A stretch of 64,000 nt of DNA from Glaciecola sp. XM2 (GTDB taxonomy: Bacteria; Pseudomonadota; Gammaproteobacteria; Enterobacterales; Alteromonadaceae), in NCBI RefSeq assembly GCF_018595715.1, contig NZ_JAHEOJ010000024.1, positions 310,001 through 374,000 of the forward strand, in the 5' to 3' direction. A program made the translations under genes and the position numbers. Numbering within the stretch: position 1 is the first letter of the stretch; each line of letters begins with the position of its first letter. The notes under the pieces are model-generated. The model saw only the letters and a list, made by a program, of their open reading frames with translations, did not search any database and had not been told where the DNA came from. Positions 42,885 to 52,370 of this stretch are shown here, one piece after another.

Positions 42885-45800
42885 CTGCGGTCAACCTCGC
42901 GGTCATTTCAGGTTTGTTATAGCGTGCGGGCAAAGCTTTACTAAGCGCGGCAAAGCTTTGCTGAACGTAGTCATCATAAATCCCGTTAAACACACGATTG
43001 GCATTATTTTGATGCAGTTCTATGGCTGTCTCTTCAAATGGATAGGCCTGCTCTTCCAGCAAAATTTCATACTGGCTCATTTCAAGGGCTGATAACCCAT
43101 CTGGACGGCTCGAGTCCATCAAATCGCCCGCCAGTTGCAGATATAAATTCGCCAAGTCGTAATTAGCAGCGGTGGTAAAGTCTTTTACCGCAAACGACAT
43201 TACTAAATCATAAGCGTTAATTGCATCGCTCAGGGCTTTTTGCTTTTTCGGGAGACTTTCATTGAGTGGTTGTGACAATTTAATGCGTTTAAACACATAG
43301 TCTGCATCTTTCGCAAAGACCATCGCCGACATAGCCGCTAAGTAACGCGAGCGCGGTGTACCTGCGCTAGCATTGCCTGCACCACTGGCAAGTGCCAATT
43401 GCGCCTGAAGCATTTTATTGAGCCAAAAACGACGCTTGCTTTGCTCATTAGACTCAACATAAAACTCACTTAGGCGGAAACGTGCTTCGTTCGCCAAATC
43501 GAGTGGTTGCGGATACGCATGGGCATATTTTCTGAAATTGTCTAGCGCAAGACTGCGGTTTTCTGCTCTATCATAGAAGGTGGCAGCTTGATACAGCGCC
43601 TCTCTTCCTGCGTCGGTATTAGGTGAAGCTGCATGTTGCGCAATCAAAATACTTGCTGCAGCCTCCCAATTCTCGGTTTGCTGATAAGCGTATAACAGCT
43701 GAGGTTCGATATTTTGCGTTAGCTCGTTTTCAGGATAGCGCTGTGCGAAATCCAACCATGTCTCGATGGCGTTTTGCCATTGACCTAACAGCGCATAATA
43801 ACTCGCACTGTCGTATTGTGCGGCCAATCTAAAGGTGGCATTCGGCGTATCGGTGATGATCTCCTGCCAAAACCCAATTGCTCTGATCACAACATCTTGC
43901 TGGGGCTCACTTAGGCTAATGCTTTGAACATCCGTCACTTGAGATAGCCCTTCCGGCGTCAGATTAATGCTCGCCAGTTCAGCCTCTGCCTGTCGATATA
44001 ACGTAGCGGCCAAGCGGTCTATCAAATCGATGTTTTCTATTTCTCCATCTACCGATGCGGTAACGGTGGTGTCGGCTAGTAAGCGACGATAAAACCCTTC
44101 GGCACTGGCAAAATTGGCTAATTCAAACTCACTGTGCGCCATCACCAATAGTGCCGAGCGCTGACGCTCCGGCAATACTTCGTGTAAGGTGGGTGAAACC
44201 TCTAACAACCACGTTGCCCAGCTCTTCGCGGCGCGGTATTGGGCTTGATTAAACAAGCTTTGCATAAGGTTTAGACTGATCACTGGTGAGCGTCTGTCTT
44301 GCGCAAAGTTTTGCACAAAACGTTGCTGACTAAGCTGTTGAGCAGAGGGTCTAAATACGCCATCTTCAATACGTGAAACGGTGGCAGATGCGGGCATTTT
44401 TTCGTATGCCAAGATGGCTGCATACGCTGCTTCAACCGCCATTGGATTGGGGGTATCTTCGTACGCATAAATTTCAAATGCGTCGATGGCTTGTGCATAT
44501 TGCTCAATGGCAATGTGTGCTTCTGCCATAAAGAAACGTCGCTCAGGTACATCTTGACTGACATTCTCTAAGCCCGGCAAGCTTGCCGTTGCAAATGTTC
44601 GGATAAAATTATCATAGTAAGCAATCGCCTGTTGATATGCCTCTAGGCGTAAGCTTGCTAAATCGGTATCGGTAGCACTGCTAAGGGCAATACGTTGAGC
44701 ATTGCTTAACTGTTGTGTCTGAAAGGCTTGTGTAAAGCTGTTTTCGGCATCTTGTGCACGAGTTCTGCGAGCTTGCAGGATGCTGTCGATACCCTGCGCA
44801 ATGCTATGCTCCGACTGCGCTAACTCCGTCAAATACTCGCGCAGATAAGGCGCTGCGGCTTCACCGATGGGTGAGTACAAACGAGATACTACACCTGCTC
44901 CTACCGAATACGTTTCTACGAAGCCTTGCTTGGCTAATAATACTTCGCCTGGGAAGTCCCCTAAGATAAACGCATCGATATGTCTAACGTAAAACTCAAC
45001 TGCTCGAGGATGATCAGGATAAAGTGATGCAAACCCAAGTAACACCGCGGCGCTATCTTGAAAACGATCTTCATCTAAATACTGCTGAGCCAGCTCTTCG
45101 TAAACTAAATGTTCATAGGCTTGAGGACCTTTGGCTTCGTAAAACGCTCTAATGGCCGAAGCGTTCCCTTGATAAGAAAAGGTAAGCGCCATCACTCTAA
45201 GGCTGTCTTTGACCAGACGCATTTCACCTTTACTTAAACTATCAATACTGTCGAGGGTAGCAAACTTCAGCTGTTCAGAGTTTCCTAGCGTATGACTAAG
45301 CATGATATTAAAGGCGCTAAGGGCGTCGTTATAGTTATCTTGCTTGAACTCACTCCAACCAAGCATGTAGGCGGAGATCCCATAAAAATCAGCACTATTT
45401 TGCAACGACACTTGTGCGGCCGATTGCACAACCTGACCATAGTAACTTGCGGCCGTAGGATATTGCTGGCGGTTAAAGTAGTATTCACCGATTCTAAAAT
45501 ATAGCTCAACGTGTTGCTCTGTCATGGCATAAACATCGGTTGAAAAGGTGGTCATAAAGCCTTTTGCGACCTCAACACTTTGCTGCGCTTGACCTGCTAA
45601 ATCGAGCGCTCTAGATAGCTGATAAGTGGTATCCATGAGTTTACGATTAAGGGCTTGTTGGGCTTCACTGAGCGGTAGTTCACCGTTAGGGGTTATCACG
45701 TCATGCTCGCTGAGCACTTGACGATATCCACTTATCGCCTGCTCAAAAAACGTATCTTGTTGAGCGCCGCCTTGCTCGAGGGTTTGCTCGGCTAACAACA

Positions 45801-46164
45801 TTTTAATATCGGCAAGTCTAAAGGCTACCTGGCGTTTTTGTGTTTCATCTTCAATCAAAGGTAACAGCGCTTCGTATTCATCGCGTTTTTGCTCCAATGA
45901 CAGACGCGGAATATCCTCAAGACCATTGCTCTGTTGGTCAGCCTGTTGACTTATCGGGGCCTCAATATCGCGACCTTCAGGCATAAGATTCAAACTTTTT
46001 AAACTAGGGCGAGTAGACGCACCGCTTAACAAGCGCCTTTGCTCTGCGAGTTCCACTTCGTTCAGCTTTTCTAACTCAACCTCTTCGCCACCCAAAATAT
46101 TGCAAGCACCTAGGACAAAAGTGACGCTGAGCACAGCACTGCGAGTGATGATACGCAATCCCAT
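42874..46164 (-). CDS. Large TPR lipoprotein, 1096 aa
   Basis: A signal peptide ends at a lipobox (FVLGAC, cysteine near residue 21). The rest is a long array of helical TPR-like repeats, with clear units such as YFRIGEYYFNRQQYPTAASY and the repeated A-x-x-Y-D-x-A-E-x-R pattern. The start is set by GGAGGTGAACTG immediately before the ATG, and that ATG overlaps the upstream stop in TGATG. A huge lipid-anchored TPR protein of this kind fits a periplasmic scaffold, analogous in type to AgmK/GltI or GltE of myxobacteria. Exact orthology cannot be claimed. Confidence 0.88.
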   Translation of the reverse strand: MGLRIITRSAVLSVTFVLGACNILGGEEVELEKLNEVELAEQRRLLSGASTRPSLKSLNLMPEGRDIEAPISQQADQQSNGLEDIPRLSLEQKRDEYEALLPLIEDETQKRQVAFRLADIKMLLAEQTLEQGGAQQDTFFEQAISGYRQVLSEHDVITPNGELPLSEAQQALNRKLMDTTYQLSRALDLAGQAQQSVEVAKGFMTTFSTDVYAMTEQHVELYFRIGEYYFNRQQYPTAASYYGQVVQSAAQVSLQNSADFYGISAYMLGWSEFKQDNYNDALSAFNIMLSHTLGNSEQLKFATLDSIDSLSKGEMRLVKDSLRVMALTFSYQGNASAIRAFYEAKGPQAYEHLVYEELAQQYLDEDRFQDSAAVLLGFASLYPDHPRAVEFYVRHIDAFILGDFPGEVLLAKQGFVETYSVGAGVVSRLYSPIGEAAAPYLREYLTELAQSEHSIAQGIDSILQARRTRAQDAENSFTQAFQTQQLSNAQRIALSSATDTDLASLRLEAYQQAIAYYDNFIRTFATASLPGLENVSQDVPERRFFMAEAHIAIEQYAQAIDAFEIYAYEDTPNPMAVEAAYAAILAYEKMPASATVSRIEDGVFRPSAQQLSQQRFVQNFAQDRRSPVISLNLMQSLFNQAQYRAAKSWATWLLEVSPTLHEVLPERQRSALLVMAHSEFELANFASAEGFYRRLLADTTVTASVDGEIENIDLIDRLAATLYRQAEAELASINLTPEGLSQVTDVQSISLSEPQQDVVIRAIGFWQEIITDTPNATFRLAAQYDSASYYALLGQWQNAIETWLDFAQRYPENELTQNIEPQLLYAYQQTENWEAAASILIAQHAASPNTDAGREALYQAATFYDRAENRSLALDNFRKYAHAYPQPLDLANEARFRLSEFYVESNEQSKRRFWLNKMLQAQLALASGAGNASAGTPRSRYLAAMSAMVFAKDADYVFKRIKLSQPLNESLPKKQKALSDAINAYDLVMSFAVKDFTTAANYDLANLYLQLAGDLMDSSRPDGLSALEMSQYEILLEEQAYPFEETAIELHQNNANRVFNGIYDDYVQQSFAALSKALPARYNKPEMTARLTADEL

Positions 46165-48308
46165 CAGTTCACCTCCGGTTGCAAATCTTGTAGGCGCAAC
46201 ATCGCTAAACGAGTGTTGACTTGCTGCGCATTAAGCTGCGTCTTGCGTTGCTCAATAATGGCGAGCAAGTTATCTCGTAACTGCGTATTTGAGCGCTGAT
46301 ATACGCCATCAGCGGTAGCTTGTTGTTGCAAAATGGTTTGCTCCAAGCGCTCGATTTGCTGCTGTTGTCGCGCAAACAACTGTGAATCTTGTTGGCGTGC
46401 TTTTAATGCATCATATGAGGCCTGTGTTTGTTCAATGGTTTTGCCTACCTGCTGCATTAAACGTAAATGTTCCCAGCGATTTGCAATAAAGTCATTTTGT
46501 AACTGCCACTCCAAGACCCCTTGAATACGCGCTAAACGCTCGGCATATTTCGGGCTGACGGGGCGGCGTCTTGTATCATCGAGCAGGAGTCGTGCATGTC
46601 TTGCTTTGGCATTTTCAAGGCGCGACATCCAAGCCACTTGGTCAGGCGTGGCAATTTTTAAAGCCAAAGGCGTCACCCCTTCATCGTTTTGACTTTTACT
46701 TTGCGCAATCAGCGCTTTCATTTGCTCAAGCTGCGTTTGCGCTTGGCTAAGCTGGGCTTGGGCATCGCTCAACGATAAACTTTGCTGACGCTTTGCAAAA
46801 CTTTGCTTGCGCGTGGCGAGCATTTGTTCAAGTACATCTAGTTGATCTTGCTTTTTGCGAAGCTCACCGAGGATCAGTTGAGATTGCTCGCGCACCGACA
46901 ACAAATATTTCGCATCAAAGTCTGGGCGGGTGCTCAAAAACATGCGTTTAATATCTAATAGCGATGCCGGCCACTGCGCCGTGAACTCAGTTTGACTAAA
47001 GCCATCAAAAAAATTGTCTTGTTGAATTTGTTGAGTAAAGACATCTAAATCATCAAGACTGGTTTTAATTTGCTCGCTGGTATCGCTAAGGGCAAAAAAC
47101 GCATTAGCATATTGACCTTGCTGTTGATGGGCATAAGCTATTCCGTAGCTGGCCTGTAAACCAAATATACCTTTTGAGCGCTGTTGTAAGTACTCCCATA
47201 TATCGAGAGATTGTTGCCAACGATTTTGCTGTGCCAAGGTCCATCCAAGAGTAAGCAGTGCTTGGTCGCTTTCGCCGCCTTGCTCTGAAATTGTGTTTAT
47301 AACCGCTAAGGCGCTTTCTTCATCTTGCTGTTGTAACAGGGCATAAGACAAGCCTAGATTGATGCGGTCAAATAATGCGTTTTCTTCTTGCGTTTGCTCC
47401 GCGAGTGCTTGCTGTTCAATATTGCCCTGTGCAGTGGCGTTAGGGTCGCTACTAAACCACGTCACTGGGTTAAGCCAAGCAAATGACAACCAGTCAAAAC
47501 TCAACAGGCTTTGTGTGGCGGTTTTTGCGCTGGTAAACCACGAATCGCGTATTTGTTGATAGCGAAGTAAGCGTTGTTTCGCGTTTATAAACGCTTCTTC
47601 TGCACCCGCATAATCCCCCTGATTAAACAAACTGGTCGCAAGGTTTGCCTGTAAGTAGGCAGGGTAAATATTGTTTGGCGCTAGCTGCTCATACATTGCT
47701 TGCCAATCGGCTTGGCGCTGCATACGAGTAAATGCATTAAGATATATGAGCTCTTGCCATTGGGCGGTGGTAATTTCCTTTTCTAACTCGTCGGTTTGAA
47801 TCGCTTCAAAGGCACGCTCACTTAAAGTGTATTGACGATTCTCAAAACCTGCTTTTGCCAACCAATACCAGGTATTGGCTTGCACATATTCAGACGAGGT
47901 GCGCGATAGCAGCCCTAACAAAAGCTCTTGTGCTTGCGTGTTCAACCCTAAATTGAGTTGAGCAGCGCCCTGCATTAGGCGCAAACGGTCAAGATCATGC
48001 TCTTCTAAATCGGTAAATTGATGGGCTTGGTCACCTACGTCAATTAACATCAACACAGATGCATAATTTTGCTGAAAATATTCAAACAATACGTGTTGAT
48101 AGTCTGCTTTTTGCTTTGCCGGAGAGACTCGCACGGCATCTGCTGATGAGAGTACCTCGGAGTCAGACGCTGTATTCTCTAGGGGCAGTGCTGTTGCATC
48201 GTCTTGTGCAAGAGACGATAAAGAAAGGACGCAAAGCATCAACGCGGCGCCAAGTTTTGACGTCGTGGTTACTTTTTTAAAGCCTTGTTCTCTTACTTGT
48301 CTTGGCAC
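46164..48308 (-). CDS. Exported TPR and coiled-coil protein, 714 aa
   Basis: A signal sequence (KLGAALMLCVLSLSSLAQ) is followed by TPR-like repeats (residues about 70-420, for example ANLATSLFNQGDYAGAEEAF) and then a glutamine-rich coiled coil (about 480-705, with LSDAQAQLSQAQTQLEQMKAL). It is periplasmic or envelope-bound and probably acts as a long scaffold. It lies between the large TPR lipoprotein and a 192-aa exported protein, all on one transcript. No family name is known to me. Confidence 0.85.
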   Translation of the reverse strand: MPRQVREQGFKKVTTTSKLGAALMLCVLSLSSLAQDDATALPLENTASDSEVLSSADAVRVSPAKQKADYQHVLFEYFQQNYASVLMLIDVGDQAHQFTDLEEHDLDRLRLMQGAAQLNLGLNTQAQELLLGLLSRTSSEYVQANTWYWLAKAGFENRQYTLSERAFEAIQTDELEKEITTAQWQELIYLNAFTRMQRQADWQAMYEQLAPNNIYPAYLQANLATSLFNQGDYAGAEEAFINAKQRLLRYQQIRDSWFTSAKTATQSLLSFDWLSFAWLNPVTWFSSDPNATAQGNIEQQALAEQTQEENALFDRINLGLSYALLQQQDEESALAVINTISEQGGESDQALLTLGWTLAQQNRWQQSLDIWEYLQQRSKGIFGLQASYGIAYAHQQQGQYANAFFALSDTSEQIKTSLDDLDVFTQQIQQDNFFDGFSQTEFTAQWPASLLDIKRMFLSTRPDFDAKYLLSVREQSQLILGELRKKQDQLDVLEQMLATRKQSFAKRQQSLSLSDAQAQLSQAQTQLEQMKALIAQSKSQNDEGVTPLALKIATPDQVAWMSRLENAKARHARLLLDDTRRRPVSPKYAERLARIQGVLEWQLQNDFIANRWEHLRLMQQVGKTIEQTQASYDALKARQQDSQLFARQQQQIERLEQTILQQQATADGVYQRSNTQLRDNLLAIIEQRKTQLNAQQVNTRLAMLRLQDLQPEVN

Positions 48309-48318
48309 TTAAGCAACC

Positions 48319-48894
48319 TTAAAGGACTTTTGCCGAAAACAGCGGTTGTTGTTTCGCCGTCGAATCGACGACGCTTAGCTCAAGCGCGACTGGTTCATCG
48401 GTTTTTTCAAAGCTAATGCTTACCGCCCGCTTATACTCTCTGCCTTGCGGACCAATTCCGATAAAATATGCGGTTAACTCATGTTCGCCTTGAGGAATAT
48501 TGCCCACATACAAACGCTGAACACCCCCACGATAAAGCGCGTTGACTTGGCGCTCCGTGTATAGATATTGCGTGCGAGTTTCATCATTAATGCTGACCTC
48601 TACAGAGTCGAGGGCGAAGTACTCACCCACATCCATCGCTAAATATACCGCGACCTGTGTCGACGAAGGGAACAACAAATCTTCTTCTAAAATAAATAGA
48701 TCACGGTTGAGGTTAACCATCGCTTGTCTCAAGGTTTCTATTTCTTGAGCAAGTTCACTTTGATCATCGTTTGTAGTGGCATCAATTGCTTGCGCATGCA
48801 CCTGCAATGTCATGCTGAGACTGCCTAACATCGTTAACACTAAAACAAAGCGTCTTAACCATGGGGCATGAAAAAGTGGTGAATATCTGGACAT
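48319..48894 (-). CDS. Exported protein with a coiled coil and beta domain, unknown
   Basis: The ATG at 48894 lies two bases after the DUF3570 stop and leads a signal peptide (LRRFVLVLTMLGSLSMTLQ). After the signal is a predicted coiled coil (SELAQEIETLRQAMVNLNRD), then a beta-sandwich-like segment (VEVSINDETRTQYLYTERQV). I recognise no family. Because the TPR and DUF3570 genes surround it, it is likely a structural or accessory part of the same envelope assembly. Confidence 0.78.
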   Translation of the reverse strand: MSRYSPLFHAPWLRRFVLVLTMLGSLSMTLQVHAQAIDATTNDDQSELAQEIETLRQAMVNLNRDLFILEEDLLFPSSTQVAVYLAMDVGEYFALDSVEVSINDETRTQYLYTERQVNALYRGGVQRLYVGNIPQGEHELTAYFIGIGPQGREYKRAVSISFEKTDEPVALELSVVDSTAKQQPLFSAKVL

Positions 48895-48896
48895 AG

Positions 48897-50036
48897 TTAG
48901 TACCATATTGAGGCGTATAATTTAATCACGCTAGCAGAGAATCCGAATAAAGGCTCTTCTCCTGGGCGGGGCGCATCTGCTGTCACGTCGCGAAAATTCT
49001 CATAATCAAAATTCATATAATCATATTCAAAGTGCACGCTGCTTTTCTTAACCGTGGCGGTTTCTGAGAACTGCCATTCATAGCTCACACCAATGCCAAT
49101 GGTGACACCGCTATAGGTGCTCATTTCTTTATCGCGCGCCATGAAGTTAAACTCGTTTTGGCGGTTGAATAAGTCCTGGTAAAAATCAGCGCTTTCTTGG
49201 GTGTAATAGCGTGCGAATACGTCAAATAAGAAACCCTTGTAAGGGTGCAAGTATCCAAGTTTGTAGTTGTTTGCCTCGATGCCCCATGAATCGCTATATA
49301 CTCTTGCGTCTGCATATACCGCAGCGCGATAAGGCAAGTAGTAGTTGGCGTTAATAGAGTAGGCATTAGACGAACGCGTGTTTGGATATAATTCTGTGGT
49401 AAAGCTAAAACCGCGTTCGGAATCTGGATCTAAGAAACGAATGCTGCGGTAAGGATTATTTAAATATCCTTCATCTGAAATATGCTCTGCATTAAAGCCC
49501 ATGATCAGGCTCTTGGTCATGACCTGCGTAAAGCCAAAACCAAACTTTTGTCTGTCGGCTTCTTCAAGAAAATTCTCATCTCCTCGGCGCCCTACTTCAT
49601 CCCAACCCTTAGAATATGAAAGAGCAATGGTGGATAAGTCTCCGAAAAAGTCTTGGCTAACGCCGACATACACTGAGTTTGCATTAAAGTCATTTTCGCT
49701 ACTGTTGGTAAAGCTCATGCTAACAAGGGTTTTTTCGTGCAGAAAGTCTGCACCTAAGGTGGTTTCTCTGCGCTGCTCTTCATAAGGAGATGCCGTTGCA
49801 CGCACATCAATGGAAGCGCCTGAAACGGTATCCACGTAATAATTCGCTGACACCGATACGTGATTACCAAATTGTTTGCGCAGCAATACCGCTGGCCCGT
49901 CAATGGTCACGCCATCACCTTCATATCTGTGATACATGACATCGGAACGCTCTAATGGCAATACGGCTGCAAAGCTAGCGAAGGAAGTAAACGCTAGCGC
50001 AACAAACAACAAATATGGGGATAGGCGCATATACAT
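48897..50036 (-). CDS. DUF3570 outer-membrane beta-barrel protein
   Basis: The signal peptide (LSPYLLFVALAFTSFASFA) precedes a 379-aa barrel with alternating aromatic/hydrophilic strands, such as VSVSANYYVDTVSGASIDVR and the final KLYASIWY, ending in an aromatic residue as outer-membrane proteins do. DUF3570 proteins occur beside DUF4266 proteins, as here; their function is unknown. The start overlaps the DUF4266 stop by one base. Confidence 0.92.
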   Translation of the reverse strand: MYMRLSPYLLFVALAFTSFASFAAVLPLERSDVMYHRYEGDGVTIDGPAVLLRKQFGNHVSVSANYYVDTVSGASIDVRATASPYEEQRRETTLGADFLHEKTLVSMSFTNSSENDFNANSVYVGVSQDFFGDLSTIALSYSKGWDEVGRRGDENFLEEADRQKFGFGFTQVMTKSLIMGFNAEHISDEGYLNNPYRSIRFLDPDSERGFSFTTELYPNTRSSNAYSINANYYLPYRAAVYADARVYSDSWGIEANNYKLGYLHPYKGFLFDVFARYYTQESADFYQDLFNRQNEFNFMARDKEMSTYSGVTIGIGVSYEWQFSETATVKKSSVHFEYDYMNFDYENFRDVTADAPRPGEEPLFGFSASVIKLYASIWY

Positions 50037-50356
50037 CAGTTACAACCGCAACCGCCGCCTGCACCGCCGTCTGCGCCGCGAGCGCCTTCTCGTGATTCAT
50101 TTACATGCTTTGCAAAAGACATCGCGATAGGGTTTCTGCCAATGGCCATGATAGGGTCGGCTAAATTACTGCGCTCATAGGGCTTGACCCATGGCTCAAT
50201 GTTACTTAAATCAAACGGATTTTCCATCTCTTCAAAGGTTGAAGAGCATCCGCCTAAGCCTAGCCCTGCTCCAACAATCACTAGTTTAGCTAATGTTGCA
50301 GCAAACCGGCGGGTAAGCCCGATAGTGTGGGTGGTTTGTATGTCTTGGTTCAACAT
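50036..50356 (-). CDS. DUF4266 lipoprotein with a C-terminal cysteine motif
   Basis: A membrane segment ends at a lipobox (LGLGGC), and the mature protein has the DUF4266 hallmarks W-V-K-P-Y-E-R-S-N-L-A-D-P-I-M, REGARGADGGAGGGCGCN at the very C-terminus, with two closing cysteines. The tail cysteines may take part in metal or redox chemistry with the TlpA protein next door; that is inference. The ATG at 50356 has GAGGAATAA eight bases ahead. The stop overlaps the DUF3570 start by one base. Confidence 0.92.
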   Translation of the reverse strand: MLNQDIQTTHTIGLTRRFAATLAKLVIVGAGLGLGGCSSTFEEMENPFDLSNIEPWVKPYERSNLADPIMAIGRNPIAMSFAKHVNESREGARGADGGAGGGCGCN

Positions 50357-50359
50357 CAC

Positions 50360-50911
50360 TTATTCCTCTCGCATCAACATTTTTATTGCTTTTTCATACT
50401 TCACTTCGTCACCCGCGCGATACCCTAGGTGCAATAAACGCTGGTTACCATCTCGGTCAATGATCACCGTGGTAGGCATGGCGTTAACGTCATAAAGCTT
50501 GCTAACCTCGCCCTGCGTGTCGTATAGCACGGGAAACGTCACTTCAATGTCATTTAATAAGATGTCGGCTTTGCTTACTTCATCATCAACATTGACGGCT
50601 AAAATTTCAAAGCCCATGTCGGCATATTCTTGATATAGCTCTTCCATTTCTGGTAGCTCTTCGCGGCATGGACCACACCAAGATGCCCAAAAGTTTACCA
50701 TCACGATGTTGCCGCGCTGCTCAGATAAACGAATGTTGCCGCTGTCTCTGCTAGGTAGCGTAAAGTCTTTTGCTGTTTCAGCCGAAGCGCCGGCATTGGC
50801 TAATGTATTTGTGCTAAATCCAATCGCAGCAATTGCTAACACTGCACTTGCAAGTAAAGTAGAGGTTTTGCTCATACGTTTAGCTGAAATCATCGAAATA
50901 CTCATATTCAT
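50360..50911 (-). CDS. TlpA-like periplasmic thioredoxin
   Basis: The 183-aa protein has an N-terminal signal or anchor segment (TLLASAVLAIAAIGFSTNTL), then a TlpA/ResA thioredoxin domain with the active site W-C-G-P-C (near residue 75) in FWASWCGPCREELPEMEEL, and the MPTTVIID cis-proline loop near residue 145. It acts in the periplasm as a thiol-disulfide reductant or in cytochrome maturation. It starts after a GGAG site five bases upstream and sits between a barrel gene and the DUF4266 gene; c-type cytochromes encoded nearby could be its clients. Confidence 0.94.
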   Translation of the reverse strand: MNMSISMISAKRMSKTSTLLASAVLAIAAIGFSTNTLANAGASAETAKDFTLPSRDSGNIRLSEQRGNIVMVNFWASWCGPCREELPEMEELYQEYADMGFEILAVNVDDEVSKADILLNDIEVTFPVLYDTQGEVSKLYDVNAMPTTVIIDRDGNQRLLHLGYRAGDEVKYEKAIKMLMREE

Positions 50912-50922
50912 GTTGCTCCGTA

Positions 50923-51594
50923 CTAAAAAAAGAAGGTGGTTGAGAGTGTGAATGTAAGATTGTGCACACTCTTTTCTACGCCGATGATATCGCTATTAAA
51001 CACATGATCACGTACATCAAATCGTACCGATAGATAATCTGTAAGAAGTAAACGGTATCCGGCGCCTGCAGATACGGTAAATCGTTCGTCGCCGCCAAAG
51101 TCGGTACTACCTGCACCAAGGGTTAGATAGAAGTCGGTATTAAACACCAATGAGTCGGTAATAAATAACTCGCCATTGAAATTATAACCTCCTGATACAT
51201 CGTAATACACATAGTCTCGTTGCTCTTCTGTCAAAAACGGTGCACCGCCTGAGAGCACTTCAAAACTTGTTTGACCGGCAGTTGCTTGGGCATAAGTACC
51301 TTCAATAAACAAATTTTCATTTATGTGGTAGGCAATGCGAGCACCTACGACGACATCTGATTCAAAATCTTCAATGCTAATGATCCCAACAAACGCGCCA
51401 AATTCAACGTTTTCCGAATCAATATCAAACTCTCGGATGTCTCTGCGCTCAACATTTGGGTCAATATCAGGCTGCTGAGTCGCACTAGTTTGTGCATGCA
51501 GCTCAAAAGAGCTTGCGACACTTAGCAGTGCAGCCAATGTGCAAAGCGCTGTAACACGCGCAAACATTCTTAAAAAGGTAACCGCTTCAAACAT
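50923..51594 (-). CDS. Outer-membrane beta-barrel protein (myxobacterial-type small barrel)
   Basis: A signal peptide (RVTALCTLAALLSVASSF) precedes a 223-aa protein with a barrel pattern: AYHINENLFIEGTYAQA, a DVSGGYNFNGELF strand pair, and a final FTLSTTFFF. Its layout resembles the TIGR04565-type outer-membrane barrel domain known from myxobacteria and a few other groups. AGGA sits seven bases ahead of the ATG. It lies between the SH3-barrel gene and TlpA and overlaps neither. Confidence 0.8.
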   Translation of the reverse strand: MFEAVTFLRMFARVTALCTLAALLSVASSFELHAQTSATQQPDIDPNVERRDIREFDIDSENVEFGAFVGIISIEDFESDVVVGARIAYHINENLFIEGTYAQATAGQTSFEVLSGGAPFLTEEQRDYVYYDVSGGYNFNGELFITDSLVFNTDFYLTLGAGSTDFGGDERFTVSAGAGYRLLLTDYLSVRFDVRDHVFNSDIIGVEKSVHNLTFTLSTTFFF

Positions 51595-51609
51595 GGTATG
51601 TTCCTGAGT

Positions 51610-52368
51610 TTAAAAAAATACGCTCGCACCAATTACCCATTGGTCGAGTCGTTCTTGTTCGTCTCTATCTGTCAGTGCCAACAGCGCTCGGTATTCAGCT
51701 TTGAGCAACACACTTCGTGTGAAGTAATAACGAACACCTACGCCAACCTCATAATGTGCGGTGGTGCGTAAATCGTCGCCGCTTTGCACGAGGTTTGCTC
51801 TTGGCTGCGTGCGAATCTCACCTGTACCTAACGCTAGGTATGGACTGACACGCCAACCTGGAAAAATGGTATTGCGCAATCTCACCGACCATATTTTGTT
51901 ATCGGAGAAATCCCCTAAAGCTTGCGTATAACTTGCATCAACACTTAAGTTTCTTGTCCACACCCATGTGCCTGTTGCCGTCATTGCCGTAATGTTGTCG
52001 AGCACGCCGCCCATCAGCGTCACTTCCCAATTTCGGGTTTGATAGTCTTCAAAGCTACCGGATGATGCGACTAACGGTGCGCCGTCTTCTAATGCTGTTG
52101 CACTTAGACTCTCTTCGGTGATCCAACCTTCTATGGTGGTATTACCTGGGCCTTTAGCCTTGATCTGATACCAACCCGTGCGCGACTTTTGCAGCGTTAT
52201 AACTTCGCCCTTGGCAACTACATGAAAGATAGGGTATTCACTGGCAGGGCCGGTATGCACGTTAATGAATGGCTGCGTTACCACGACGTCAAGCTCGTTG
52301 GCCAGCACGCTAATTGGCAACAGCGCCATCAAACACAATACAAGTAACCACTTGGGCATAAATCTCAT
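51610..52368 (-). CDS. SH3-like domain fused to an outer-membrane barrel
   Basis: The ATG at 52368 is preceded by GAGG at seven bases and lies two bases after the upstream stop; a TTG overlapping that stop is the alternative. A signal peptide (FMPKWLLVLCLMALLPISV) is followed by a bacterial SH3-like domain (VVTQPFINVHTGPASEYPIF, residues about 28-90), which often binds peptidoglycan. The remaining 150 residues are a small barrel (AHYEVGVGVRYYFTRSVLL). An SH3-barrel fusion could bridge the cell wall and outer membrane, fitting a trans-envelope machine. Confidence 0.87.
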   Translation of the reverse strand: MRFMPKWLLVLCLMALLPISVLANELDVVVTQPFINVHTGPASEYPIFHVVAKGEVITLQKSRTGWYQIKAKGPGNTTIEGWITEESLSATALEDGAPLVASSGSFEDYQTRNWEVTLMGGVLDNITAMTATGTWVWTRNLSVDASYTQALGDFSDNKIWSVRLRNTIFPGWRVSPYLALGTGEIRTQPRANLVQSGDDLRTTAHYEVGVGVRYYFTRSVLLKAEYRALLALTDRDEQERLDQWVIGASVFF

Positions 52369-52370
52369 GC

